Shown: positions 1 through 7,544 of the stretch, piece by piece
How positions within the stretch are numbered: the stretch's first letter is position 1
Layout: every line of letters begins with the position of its first letter
Assembly: GCA_947259925.1 (NCBI GenBank)
Contig: CAMYOG010000043.1
Span: 1 to 44,385 of the forward strand
Direction of reading: 5' to 3'
Origin: Thermoanaerobaculia bacterium
Lineage (GTDB): Bacteria; Acidobacteriota; Thermoanaerobaculia; Multivoradales; JAHEKO01
Length of the DNA stretch: 44,385 nucleotides
Notes under the pieces: model-generated
Seen by the model: only the letters and a program-made list of their open reading frames with translations
Told to the model about the DNA's origin: nothing
The model's database searches: none
Position numbers and translations under genes: made by a program

Positions 1-1044
1 GCTCACCACCTGGCGGTCGACGATCGACGTCTCGGAGAGGCTCTGATCGTCCGGACCGGTGCATCCTGCGGGCGCGATCTGCGACGAATCGGGGTCGAGC
101 ATCAGGGACGAGACGTCCACCGCCTCGAAGTCCGAGCCCTTGACCGTCGCGAGCTCGGAGACCAGCTCGTCATTGTCCCAGCGCTCGTCGGGCACTCCGG
201 AGATGTACCAGGCCGAGCCGTTGTCCGCCAGCATCATGCCGTAGCGCTTGAGCGCGGTGAGGATCACCTGGACCGCCGGCGAGAAGCCCGAGACGTCGAA
301 GCCGGCCTTGAGGCGAAAGCGCTGCCCCATCGGCGGGTACTGGGGGCCGGTCAGGGACGACGCGAAGTGGCGCGCCGGCCAGACGTAGTCGCGCCGGGTC
401 TCGGGAACGGTGAACCGGAGAGCGTGCTCGATCGCGCCGGCGTCGACCTCTTCCCAGCGGACCAGGCCCGGCAGGATCGGCAGGCCGGCGGCGTCGGCCG
501 AGGTCCAGGTCTCCGGACGCAGCGCGTGGGAATCGAGCGGGAAGACAGCGCCCGAGCTGGCGTCCCAGGAGGCACCGCCGCTGATGGGGAAGGCGTAGAA
601 CATCTCGTACAGAGTGCAGGTGTCCGACTCGAGCACCAGGACGTGACGGTCGCCGGTGGCGCTCGGACCGCCCTCGATCGGCGCGTCCGGCGGGATCGGG
701 TACGGATCGGGATCGCTCTCGTCGTCGTAGAGGAACGACACCGGCACCAGCGGCTGCGTGCCGGGCACGGCGACGAACGGGATGCCGATCGGCGCGCCCG
801 ACCCGGGCGGCCACTCGCCGGATCCGAAGTCCGGATGCATACCTATGCCGGCGCCGATGGTGGCGATGTAGGCGTCCGAGGAGGGGTCCACGGGCAGCTG
901 ATCGATGCGCGCGTTCCAGATGCTGTCCTGAGGGTAGACCTGGCACCCGGCGACGGTCGGGGCGGCGGCCGCCGCCGGAAGCGCGGCGACCAGGACGCTC
1001 CCGAGCCAGAGCGCGGCGAGTCGGTGCCGAGCCGTGATTCGCAT
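1..1044 (-). CDS. Secreted protein of unknown function, C-terminus beyond the left edge
   Basis: An open minus-strand frame of 348 codons runs from an ATG at 1044 to the window edge with no stop. The first residues (MRITARHRLAALWLG, then an Ala-rich hydrophobic run ending near AAAAAP) look like a cleaved signal peptide, so the product is probably exported. Recognisable stretches are YPQDSIWNARIDQLPV, RHVLVLESDTCTLYEMF, ETRRDYVWPARHFAS and YGMMLADNGSAWYISG. I recall similar conserved-hypothetical secreted proteins in Acidobacteria and Actinobacteria, but no function or fold name. The gene faces away from the LuxR gene at 1130, with 85 bases between. The other frames here are far more Arg/Pro-rich and are shadows. 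The reading frame is secure; the role is unknown. Confidence 0.8.
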   Translation of the reverse strand, partial: MRITARHRLAALWLGSVLVAALPAAAAAPTVAGCQVYPQDSIWNARIDQLPVDPSSDAYIATIGAGIGMHPDFGSGEWPPGSGAPIGIPFVAVPGTQPLVPVSFLYDDESDPDPYPIPPDAPIEGGPSATGDRHVLVLESDTCTLYEMFYAFPISGGASWDASSGAVFPLDSHALRPETWTSADAAGLPILPGLVRWEEVDAGAIEHALRFTVPETRRDYVWPARHFASSLTGPQYPPMGQRFRLKAGFDVSGFSPAVQVILTALKRYGMMLADNGSAWYISGVPDERWDNDELVSELATVKGSDFEAVDVSSLMLDPDSSQIAPAGCTGPDDQSLSETSIVDRQVVS

Positions 1045-1129
1045 CGGTACCCGCAGCTTGGTCCAGCGCCTCCGGTCGTGCGGTGAAGCGCTCCACAGCT
1101 TGCGGCGTGCGAGACTGACGCGCGCCGCC

Positions 1130-1543
1130 ATGAAGAGGACGATCCTGATCTACAGCCTGGCCATCGCGGCCGCTGCCCTCGTGCTCCAGTGGATCGAGTA
1201 TCAGTACACGGTGCGGGTCTTCTCCACCGAGATCTACATCGGGCTGATCGCCCTCTTGTTCACCAGCCTCGGCGTCTGGGTCGGATACAAGCTCACCCAC
1301 CGGTCCGCGGCAGCGCCGTTCGAGCGCAACGCCCAGGCGCTCGAGTACCTCGGAATCACCGAGCGCGAGATCGAGGTGCTCGAGCTGCTGGCCGAGGGTC
1401 GCTCCAACAAGGAGATCGGCGAGGAGCTGTTCGTCTCCCCGAACACGGTCAAGACGCACCTGGCGCATCTCTACGACAAGCTCGACGTCTCGCGCCGGAC
1501 CCAAGCGATCCAGAAGGCGAGATCGCTCAATATCCTCCCCTGA
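1130..1543 (+). CDS. Membrane-anchored LuxR-family transcriptional regulator
   Basis: A 137-residue protein. Two hydrophobic segments (residues about 4-22 and 33-52) form a short membrane hairpin, followed by a LuxR/GerE helix-turn-helix at about 70-135 with LGITEREIEVLELLAEG, SNKEIGEELFVSPNTVKTH and LYDKLDVSRRTQAIQKA. There is no receiver or ligand-binding domain, so the sensory part must be the membrane hairpin or a partner. The ATG at 1130 is chosen because an in-frame ATG at 1034 would add an Arg-rich stretch and overlap the divergent signal peptide gene. The next gene is a DUF4199 membrane protein; such pairs are common in Bacteroidota and Acidobacteriota. An imperfect palindrome lies between the two genes and could be this regulator's target (inference). 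Confidence 0.88.
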   Translation: MKRTILIYSLAIAAAALVLQWIEYQYTVRVFSTEIYIGLIALLFTSLGVWVGYKLTHRSAAAPFERNAQALEYLGITEREIEVLELLAEGRSNKEIGEELFVSPNTVKTHLAHLYDKLDVSRRTQAIQKARSLNILP

Positions 1544-1561
1544 ACGAGTGATTCGGGCAGA

Positions 1562-1606
1562 ATCATCCGTTCGGGTGATGCGCGCGGCGACCCCCCTGAG
1601 TACCTT
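1562..1606 (+). promoter_or_regulatory. Candidate LuxR-type operator and promoter of the DUF4199 gene
   Basis: An 18-bp imperfect palindrome, ATCATCCGTTCGGGTGAT, lies at 1562-1579; 7 of 9 positions match between half-sites (consensus ATCAYCCGW). A -10-like TACCTT at 1601-1606 predicts a start near 1613. That places the palindrome centre about 42 bases upstream, where a class II activator would overlap the -35 region, and no good -35 hexamer is present. An AGGAGGA ribosome site at 1634-1640 serves the ATG at 1648. The geometry is seen directly; binding by the upstream LuxR protein is inference. Confidence 0.45.
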
Positions 1607-1647
1607 CGCCGGGTCGATCCACGAACCCGAACCAGGAGGAGCCAGCA

Positions 1648-2187
1648 ATGCAGAAAACGATCCTCACCTACGGCGCGATCACCGGCGCGGTGATCGTCGC
1701 CAGCATGGTCATCGGCACGGTTCAGGCCGCCAACTCGACCAAGGAGCCCACCAGCTTCTCCGAGTGGGCCGGTTATCTGGTCATGATCGTCGCCCTGAGC
1801 GTGATCTTCATCGGCATCAAGCGCTACCGCGACCGCGAGCTGGGCGGCGTCATCAGGTTCAGCACCGCCTTCCTGGTCGGCCTGGGCATCACCCTGGTCG
1901 GCAGCATCGTCTACGTCGTCGCCTGGGAGGTGAGCCTCTCGGCGACCGACTACGCGTTCGCCGACGACTACGTCGCCTGGGTGATCGATCAGAAGAAGGC
2001 CGAGGGGGTGAAGGGCCCCGAGCTCGAGGCCGCGATCGTCGAGATGAACGCCTACAAGGAGCGCTACGCCAACCCGATCTTCCGGGTGCCGATCACCTTC
2101 CTCGAGATCTTTCCCGTCGGTCTGCTGATCACCCTGATCTCGGCGCTGGTCCTGCGCAACAACAAGGTCCTGCCGGCGACTCTCTGA
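1648..2187 (+). CDS. DUF4199 family membrane protein
   Basis: A 179-residue integral membrane protein. Hydrophobic segments are at about residues 6-27 (YGAITGAVIVASMVIGTVQA), 40-56 (AGYLVMIVALSVIFIGI), 74-95 (TAFLVGLGITLVGSIVYVV) and 150-170 (LEIFPVGLLITLISALVL). The sequence GIKRYRDRELGGVIRF after the second segment is typical of DUF4199 proteins. Between the third and fourth segments is a charged stretch of about 50 residues. Function is unknown for the family. A strong AGGAGGA site precedes the ATG. Its position directly behind a membrane-anchored LuxR regulator suggests regulation by, or partnership with, that protein (inference). Confidence 0.85.
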   Translation: MQKTILTYGAITGAVIVASMVIGTVQAANSTKEPTSFSEWAGYLVMIVALSVIFIGIKRYRDRELGGVIRFSTAFLVGLGITLVGSIVYVVAWEVSLSATDYAFADDYVAWVIDQKKAEGVKGPELEAAIVEMNAYKERYANPIFRVPITFLEIFPVGLLITLISALVLRNNKVLPATL

Positions 2188-2214
2188 GTGGGCCGGTCGG
2201 CTGCGGGGGCGCGG

Positions 2215-2220
2215 TACAAT
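2215..2220 (+). promoter_or_regulatory. Candidate -10 element of purB
   Basis: TACAAT lies 13 bases upstream of the purB ATG in an otherwise very GC-rich gap. The predicted start would leave a leader of about 7 nucleotides, too short for a normal Shine-Dalgarno site, and none is visible. No -35 match is seen. Confidence 0.4.
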
Positions 2221-2233
2221 CGCGGCGAGGCCG

Positions 2234-3652
2234 ATGTCCGCACCCCCCCAGAATCCGCTCCACGAGCGCTACGCCTCGCGGGAGATGGCGGCGGTCTTCT
2301 CGGAGAAGAACCGCTACGGCCAGTGGCGACGGATCTGGATCGCGCTGGCCGAGGCGCAGATGGAGCTCGGTCTGCCGATCGTTCCGGAGCAGATCCAGGC
2401 ACTGCGCAAGGTGGCCGGCGACACCGATTTCGAGCGGGTGGCGGAGATTGAGCGCGAAACCCGTCACGACGTCGTCGCCCATCTGCGCCACTTCGCGGAG
2501 CAGGCACCCGAGGCCGGCGGCATCCTGCACCTGGGGGCAACCAGCGCCTTCGTCACCGACAACACCGACGCCCTGCTGACCCGCGAGGCGCTGCAGCTGC
2601 TCGAGGTCCGGCTGGTCACCGTGGTCTCCGAGCTCGCGTCGTTCGCCGAGCGGACCGCGGCGGTGCCGACCCTCGCCTACACTCACCTGCAGCCGGCGCA
2701 GCTCACCACGGTCGGCAAGCGGGCCTGCCTCTGGCTCCAGGACTTCCTGAACGATCTCGCCGAGATCCGCCACCGGCTGCGCACGCTCCGCTGCCGGGGC
2801 GCCAAGGGGACCACCGGCACCCAGGCGAGCTACCTCAAGCTGTTCGACGGCGACCACGCCGCGGTGGTCGAGCTCGACCGGCTGGTCAGCGAGAAGCTCG
2901 GCTTCACCGAGCGCTACCCGGTCACCGGCCAGACCTATCCGCGCAAGCAGGACTCACAGATCCTGGCGGCGCTCGCCGGCACCGCCGAGTCGGCCCACAA
3001 GTTCGGAACCGACGTCCGGCTGCTCCAGGGCCTCGGCGAGCTGGCCGAGGGGTTCGGCAGCAAGCAGGTCGGCTCGTCGGCGATGCCCTACAAGCGCAAC
3101 CCGATCCGCTCCGAGCGGATGTGCGCCTTGGCCAGGCGGCTCCTGACCGACAGCCTGAACGGACCGCTGACCGCCTCGACCCAATGGCTCGAGCGGAGCC
3201 TCGACGACTCGGCCAACCGGCGCCTGGTCCTGCCCGACGCCTTCCTGACCGCCGACGCGGTGCTGACCGTCGCCGCCCACCTGGCGAGCGGGCTGACCCT
3301 CCACGAGGAGACGATCGAGGCACGGGTGCGGCGCGAGCTGCCGTTCATGGTGGTCGAGAACCTGATGATGGAAGCGACGGCGAGCGGCGGCGACCGCCAG
3401 CAGCTGCACGAGCGGCTGCGCAACCTGAGCCTCGAGGCGCATCACGCGGTCGCCCGCGGCGAGGAGAACCCGCTCTATGAGAGCCTGGCCGCCGATCCCG
3501 AGTTCCCATTGAGCGCCGAGGAGCTGCGGGCGATCGACTCCTCGAGCCTGACCGGGCGGGCCGCCGAGCAGGTGGCCGAGTTCCTGCGCGACCAGGTCGA
3601 GCCGGCGATCGCCGGCAGCCGGACGTTCGAGGTCGAAGAGCCGCGGGTGTGA
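2234..3652 (+). CDS. purB: Adenylosuccinate lyase
   Basis: A 472-residue member of the fumarase/aspartase superfamily. It catalyses two purine-pathway steps: cleavage of SAICAR to AICAR and of adenylosuccinate to AMP, releasing fumarate. The family signature SSAMPYKRNPIRSER is at about residue 282, on the flexible catalytic-serine loop. The catalytic histidine region THLQPAQLTTVGKR is at about 152, and HLGATSAFVTDNTD is near 100. The length and motifs such as ASREMAAVFSEKNRY at the N-terminus resemble the vertebrate ADSL type more than the short Bacillus type. The 3' end overlaps the start of the RlpA-like gene by four bases, suggesting translational coupling. Confidence 0.95.
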   Translation: MSAPPQNPLHERYASREMAAVFSEKNRYGQWRRIWIALAEAQMELGLPIVPEQIQALRKVAGDTDFERVAEIERETRHDVVAHLRHFAEQAPEAGGILHLGATSAFVTDNTDALLTREALQLLEVRLVTVVSELASFAERTAAVPTLAYTHLQPAQLTTVGKRACLWLQDFLNDLAEIRHRLRTLRCRGAKGTTGTQASYLKLFDGDHAAVVELDRLVSEKLGFTERYPVTGQTYPRKQDSQILAALAGTAESAHKFGTDVRLLQGLGELAEGFGSKQVGSSAMPYKRNPIRSERMCALARRLLTDSLNGPLTASTQWLERSLDDSANRRLVLPDAFLTADAVLTVAAHLASGLTLHEETIEARVRRELPFMVVENLMMEATASGGDRQQLHERLRNLSLEAHHAVARGEENPLYESLAADPEFPLSAEELRAIDSSSLTGRAAEQVAEFLRDQVEPAIAGSRTFEVEEPRV

Positions 3653-4266
3653 GAGAGCTCGTCGTAGCGCTGCTGGTCCTGGGCGTCATCGCGAGCTGCA
3701 GTGGCAATCGCAAGGCCGAGTCGGCCGGTGTCGGCTACGAGGAGAAGGGCGTCGCCTCCTGGTACGGTCCCGGCTTCCACGGCAAGCGCACCGCGAACGG
3801 CGAGGTCTACGACATGGACGCGATGACCGCGGCCCACAAGAGCCTGCCGTTCGACGCCATCGTCGAGGTCCGAAACCTCGACAACGGCCGCACGATCCGG
3901 GTGCGCATCAACGATCGCGGGCCGTTCGTGCGCGGCCGGATCATCGACCTCTCGCGGGAAGGAGCCAAGCGCATCGGCATGCTCGGTCCGGGCACCGCGC
4001 GGGTGAAGATCCGAGTGGTCGATCGAGCCGAGCCGATCGAGCGGACCGGCAGCTTCTGGGTCCAGGTCGCCGCGTTCCGAGACCGGTCCAACGCCCGGGA
4101 GCTGGAGGCGAAGCTCGAGCGGCTGTTTTCGGGCGTTCGCATCCGCAGCCAGGACGGCTGGTTCCGGGTCGGCTTCGGCCCGTTCTCGAAGCGCAGCAAG
4201 GCCGACGAGATGGCCCGCAAGCTCGACCGGCAGGGCCATCCGGCGATGGTCGTGGGCGGCTTGTAG
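3649..4266 (+). CDS. rlpA: RlpA-like lipoprotein (DPBB plus SPOR domains)
   Basis: A 205-residue protein starting at GTG 3649 inside the purB stop region. A short hydrophobic leader ends in LGVIASC, a lipobox, so it is probably a lipoprotein. The double-psi beta-barrel follows (residues about 27-120): VASWYGPGFHGKRTANGE, HKSLPFD and RVRINDRGPF, carrying the His and Asp used by RlpA lytic transglycosylases. The C-terminus (about 130-205, GSFWVQVAAFRDRSNARE to VGFGPFSKRSKADEMARK) is a SPOR domain, which binds denuded glycan at division septa. The predicted role is septal peptidoglycan cleavage at the outer membrane. The GTG start is supported by the leader directly following it. Confidence 0.9.
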   Translation: MRELVVALLVLGVIASCSGNRKAESAGVGYEEKGVASWYGPGFHGKRTANGEVYDMDAMTAAHKSLPFDAIVEVRNLDNGRTIRVRINDRGPFVRGRIIDLSREGAKRIGMLGPGTARVKIRVVDRAEPIERTGSFWVQVAAFRDRSNARELEAKLERLFSGVRIRSQDGWFRVGFGPFSKRSKADEMARKLDRQGHPAMVVGGL

Positions 4267-4270
4267 CCGG

Positions 4271-4894
4271 GTGCGCGACAACGACCGGAGTCGCTCGGGA
4301 GCGGGGTCGCGCTGGCAGGGACGGCTCGGCTACCTGGCGCTCGGATTGGTGATCTGCGTCGCCTGCGTCACGATCGAGACAATGGCGGCTCGAAATGAGC
4401 ACTGGTTCGCGAAGCCGGTCTTTCCGGCGCTCCTCGGCAACTCGTTCTGGCTGGCTCTCCTGGGCGTGCTGGCGGCGCGCCTCTACTTCGGACGGGTCGT
4501 GCGGCCGATCCCGTTCGCGGTCGGCCTGTTCGTGCCACCGCTCTTGCTGGTGGGGTGGCTCCTCTACGGGCCGACCGTCGCCGATCACTGGCACCGGACG
4601 GAGTTCGACGCTGCCACCTGGCGTGCCGAGCCGCCGCCGGACGAGTTCCACTGGCCACCGCGCCTGCGAATGGTCGACGACCTGATAGAGAGCGGCCGGC
4701 TCGACGGTCTGACCCGCGGTCAGGTCGAAGAGCTTCTCGGTCCCAGCGGCGACCTGAACGTCGACCGCGAGGGGTGGGACCTCCTCTACTACTTCGGCCC
4801 GGAGCGAGGTCTCTTCCGGATCGACTCCGAGACCCTGGTGATCGGTTTTGGCGCAGACGGAACCGTCGAGCGCTACTGGATCTACCGCGACTAG
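4271..4894 (+). CDS. Membrane protein with BamE/SmpA-like C-terminal domain
   Basis: A 207-residue protein from GTG 4271, four bases behind the RlpA-like gene. The N-terminal half has three hydrophobic segments (about 19-38, 55-72 and 81-98). The C-terminal half (about 130-207) reads MVDDLIESGRLDGLTRGQVE, LLGPSGDLN, GWDLLYYFGPE and VIGFGADGTVERYWIYRD. This pattern (turn motif L.GLTRGQVEELLGP, then YY.G and F..DG.V) is that of the SmpA/OmlA/BamE-like fold used in envelope assembly. Whether it takes part in outer-membrane assembly is not shown. The stop lies in the palindrome CTAG at 4891-4894, which also supplies the stop of convergent ddl. Confidence 0.75.
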   Translation: MRDNDRSRSGAGSRWQGRLGYLALGLVICVACVTIETMAARNEHWFAKPVFPALLGNSFWLALLGVLAARLYFGRVVRPIPFAVGLFVPPLLLVGWLLYGPTVADHWHRTEFDAATWRAEPPPDEFHWPPRLRMVDDLIESGRLDGLTRGQVEELLGPSGDLNVDREGWDLLYYFGPERGLFRIDSETLVIGFGADGTVERYWIYRD

Positions 4895-5973
4895 GACTCG
4901 AGCTCGGCCACCCAGGCCTTGATGCCGGCATCGAGCCGGCGCCGGTCGTCGTGACGGACGAGGGCGTCTTCGACCAGCCGACCGACCAGCTCCGCCAGCG
5001 ACAGACCCGACTCCTCCCAGAGCTTCGGATACATCGAGATCGAGGTGAAGCCGGGCAGGGTGTTGATCTCGTTGAGGTAGAGGGTGCCGTCGTCCTGGAG
5101 CAGGAAGTCGACCCGCGCCATGCCGAAGCCACCGATCGCTCCGAAGGCGCGGACGGCGAGCTCGCGGATCTCGCTCTCGACGGCGGGATCGAGCTCGGCC
5201 GGGACCAACAGGCCGGCGTTGTCGTCGAGGTACTTGTCGGCGTAGTCGTAGAACTCCGCGCCGGGAACGATCTCTCCCACCGCCGACGCCTCCAGGTGCG
5301 GGTACCCGAGGACCGAGCACTCGAGCTCGCGGCCTTTCACCTCGGTCTCGACCAGCGCGGCGTCGTCGAAACGGAGCGCGAACTGGACCGCCGCACAGAC
5401 GTCCTCGGCCAAATCGACCCGCCGGATGCCGACGCTCGAGCCACCGCCGCTCGGCTTGACGAAGACCGGCGGTGGCAGCGAAGCGAGTCGCTCGTGGACC
5501 TCGTCCGGGGCGCGGTCCAGCTCGACCCGGCGGACCGCAACCGACGGCACCACCGGCACCCCCGCCGTCTCGAGTACCCGTTTGCAGAGGATCTTGTCCA
5601 TCGCCACGGCGCTGGCAGTCACGTTGGCGCCGACGTACGGCAGGCCGAGGATCTCGAACAGGCCCTGGAGCGTGCCGTCCTCGCCCCAGGTCCCGTGGAC
5701 GATCGGAAACACCAGGTCGACCGGTGTGGTGACGAACGCCGCGAGGCTGGGGGCGATCGGAGCGCCGACCGCCTCGAGCACGTCGACCTCGCCGGTGAGC
5801 GCTGGGGCCGACGCCTCCGGATCGAGCCAGCAGCCGTCGAGTGCGATCCCGAACGGCACCACCTCGTGCCCGGCCGCCTCGAGCCCGAGCGCGACCGTGC
5901 GCGCCGAGGTGATCGACACCTTGTGCTCGACGCTGCGGCCACCGAAGACGAGGGCTACCCGCACCGGGCTCAT
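4891..5973 (-). CDS. ddl: D-alanine--D-alanine ligase
   Basis: A 360-residue ATP-grasp enzyme making D-Ala-D-Ala for peptidoglycan precursors. The N-terminus VRVALVFGGRSVEHKVSI carries the family signature with the catalytic glutamate (SxEH). The ATP-grasp core includes VVPSVAVRR, FVKPSGGGSSVGIRRV, LVETEVKGRELECSVLG and FYDYADKYLDDNAGLLVPA. The metal and substrate loop is ARVDFLLQDDGTLYLNEIN, then LPGFTSISMYPKLWEESG. The length is normal for the larger Ddl class. The ATG overlaps the serA stop by four bases, so it is the last gene of a three-gene minus-strand unit. Confidence 0.95.
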   Translation of the reverse strand: MSPVRVALVFGGRSVEHKVSITSARTVALGLEAAGHEVVPFGIALDGCWLDPEASAPALTGEVDVLEAVGAPIAPSLAAFVTTPVDLVFPIVHGTWGEDGTLQGLFEILGLPYVGANVTASAVAMDKILCKRVLETAGVPVVPSVAVRRVELDRAPDEVHERLASLPPPVFVKPSGGGSSVGIRRVDLAEDVCAAVQFALRFDDAALVETEVKGRELECSVLGYPHLEASAVGEIVPGAEFYDYADKYLDDNAGLLVPAELDPAVESEIRELAVRAFGAIGGFGMARVDFLLQDDGTLYLNEINTLPGFTSISMYPKLWEESGLSLAELVGRLVEDALVRHDDRRRLDAGIKAWVAELES

Positions 5974-7544
5974 CCCGCGTCCACCAGGCGGACCGAATCG
6001 ACTTCCGGCAACGATCCGAGGCTCTCGAGCACCGCCGGCTCCGGCTCCTGATCGAGGCGGATCACGGCCATCGCCTTTTCCTGCGAGGCGCCACGCGCCA
6101 GATGGATGTTGGCGATGTTGGCGCCGGCGTCGCCGAGGATCGTTCCGATCTTGCCGACCACCCCGGGCACGTCGCGGTTCTGGAGCACCAGCAGCCGACC
6201 TTCGGGACGGAACTCGAGGCGGTAGCCGTCGAAACGGACAACCCGCGGATCGGAGTCAGCGAAGACCGTCCCCGCGAGCTCGCTGTCGCCGCCGTCGCCG
6301 GTCACTCGCACGCCGATCAGGTGCGGGTACTCCCCCGCGTGCTGGTGAGTCGCCCGGACGACCTCGATGCCACGTCCGTCGGCCACCCGCTCGGCATTGA
6401 CGTAGTTGACCCCCTCGCCGAGAAACGGGGTGAGCGCACCCTTGACCGCGGCGATCGCGACCGACGCGTGGAACGCTTCGTCGACGCCCCAGAGGTCGAC
6501 CTGCAAGGTGTGGAAGCTGCCGCCCTGGAGGGCGCTGGCGAGCAGCCCGAGCCGCTCGGCGAGCGACAGATACGGCTCGCCGCGCGTCCCCGCGGAGCTG
6601 AACGGCAGGTTGACCGCGCTCACCGCCAGCGAGCCGTCGAGGGCCGCCAGCAGCATCTTGGCGGTCTGGGTGCCGACCCGCTCCTGCGCCTCGCGCGTCT
6701 GCGCGCCGATGTGCGGCGTCGAGACGACCTTCGGATGGCGGATCAGCTCGAAGTTGGTCGGTGGCTCCTGTTCGAAGACGTCGAGCGCCGCGCCGGCGAC
6801 CCGGCCGCTCTCGAGCGCCGCGAGCAACGCCGTCTCGTCCACCACCCCGCCGCGGGCGCAGTTGACCACCATGGCGCCCTCTTTGAGTCCCGCGATCCGC
6901 TCGGCGCTCAGGATGTTGCGCGTGTGCTCGGTGAGCGGCACGTGCAGGGTGACGAAGTCGGCCTGCGGCAGCATCTCGTCGAGCGGCAGCAGCTCGATCT
7001 CGAGTCGCTTGGCGACAGCGGCGTCGAGGTAGGGATCGAACGCCAGCACCTTCATCTCGAAGGCTCGGGCGCGCGCCGCCACCGACTGGCCGATCCGGCC
7101 GAGCCCGATCACGCCCAAGGACTTGTCCTGGAGCTCGGTGCCGATGAACTTCTTGCGCTGCCACTCCCCGCCTTTGAGCGAGCGATCGGCCGCCGGCACG
7201 TTGCGCGCCAGCGCCAGCATCAGGGCGAAGGTGTGCTCGGTCGCCGAGATCAGGTTGGCGGTCGGCGCGTTCACCACCAGGATGCCGAGCTCGGTGGCGG
7301 TCACGACGTCGACGTTGTCGACACCGATACCGGCGCGGCCGACAACCTTGAGGCGCCGTCCGGCGCGTAGAAGCTCGGCGTCGACCTGGGTACCGCTGCG
7401 CACCACGAGAGCGTCGAACTCCGGCAGGATCTCGGCGAGACGCGCTTTCTCCTCGACGGTCGCCTCGTGCACGTCGGCGCCCGACTCGCGGAGCATCCGG
7501 AGTCCCTCGGGGTGGATCGGATCGGAAATCAGGATTCGATGCAT
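5970..7544 (-). CDS. serA: D-3-phosphoglycerate dehydrogenase
   Basis: A 524-residue enzyme catalysing the first committed step of serine synthesis, oxidation of 3-phosphoglycerate to 3-phosphohydroxypyruvate with NAD. The N-terminal MHRILISDPIHPEGLRML fixes the start at 7544; upstream in-frame residues are Arg-rich and overlap the previous gene. The NAD fold shows LGVIGLGRIGQSVAARA (about 142-158), then FVTLHVPLTEHTRNILS and MVVNCARGGVVDE. The catalytic Arg and His lie in NCARGG and in STPHIGAQT. After about residue 310 come an intervening domain and a C-terminal ACT domain (VLQNRDVPGVVGKIGTILG), the long form that is often serine-regulated. It overlaps the preceding aminotransferase by 16 bases and ddl by four. 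Confidence 0.95.
   Translation of the reverse strand: MHRILISDPIHPEGLRMLRESGADVHEATVEEKARLAEILPEFDALVVRSGTQVDAELLRAGRRLKVVGRAGIGVDNVDVVTATELGILVVNAPTANLISATEHTFALMLALARNVPAADRSLKGGEWQRKKFIGTELQDKSLGVIGLGRIGQSVAARARAFEMKVLAFDPYLDAAVAKRLEIELLPLDEMLPQADFVTLHVPLTEHTRNILSAERIAGLKEGAMVVNCARGGVVDETALLAALESGRVAGAALDVFEQEPPTNFELIRHPKVVSTPHIGAQTREAQERVGTQTAKMLLAALDGSLAVSAVNLPFSSAGTRGEPYLSLAERLGLLASALQGGSFHTLQVDLWGVDEAFHASVAIAAVKGALTPFLGEGVNYVNAERVADGRGIEVVRATHQHAGEYPHLIGVRVTGDGGDSELAGTVFADSDPRVVRFDGYRLEFRPEGRLLVLQNRDVPGVVGKIGTILGDAGANIANIHLARGASQEKAMAVIRLDQEPEPAVLESLGSLPEVDSVRLVDAG

Noticed and set aside
1034..1129. Longer LuxR-regulator start at 1034
   Set aside because: It would overlap the start of the divergent secreted-protein gene and add an Arg-rich stretch ahead of a good membrane segment.
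170..1648. Long minus-strand open frame spanning the LuxR gene and the left-edge secreted gene
   Set aside because: Its product is Arg/Pro/Gly-rich with no recognisable motif, and it is antisense to a clear LuxR protein. It is a GC-driven shadow frame.
4555..6051. Long plus-strand frame opposite ddl
   Set aside because: It lies opposite a clear ddl with all catalytic motifs, and its composition is that of an antisense shadow.
6102..7370. Long plus-strand frame opposite serA
   Set aside because: Antisense to a full-length serA; no family pattern and skewed composition.
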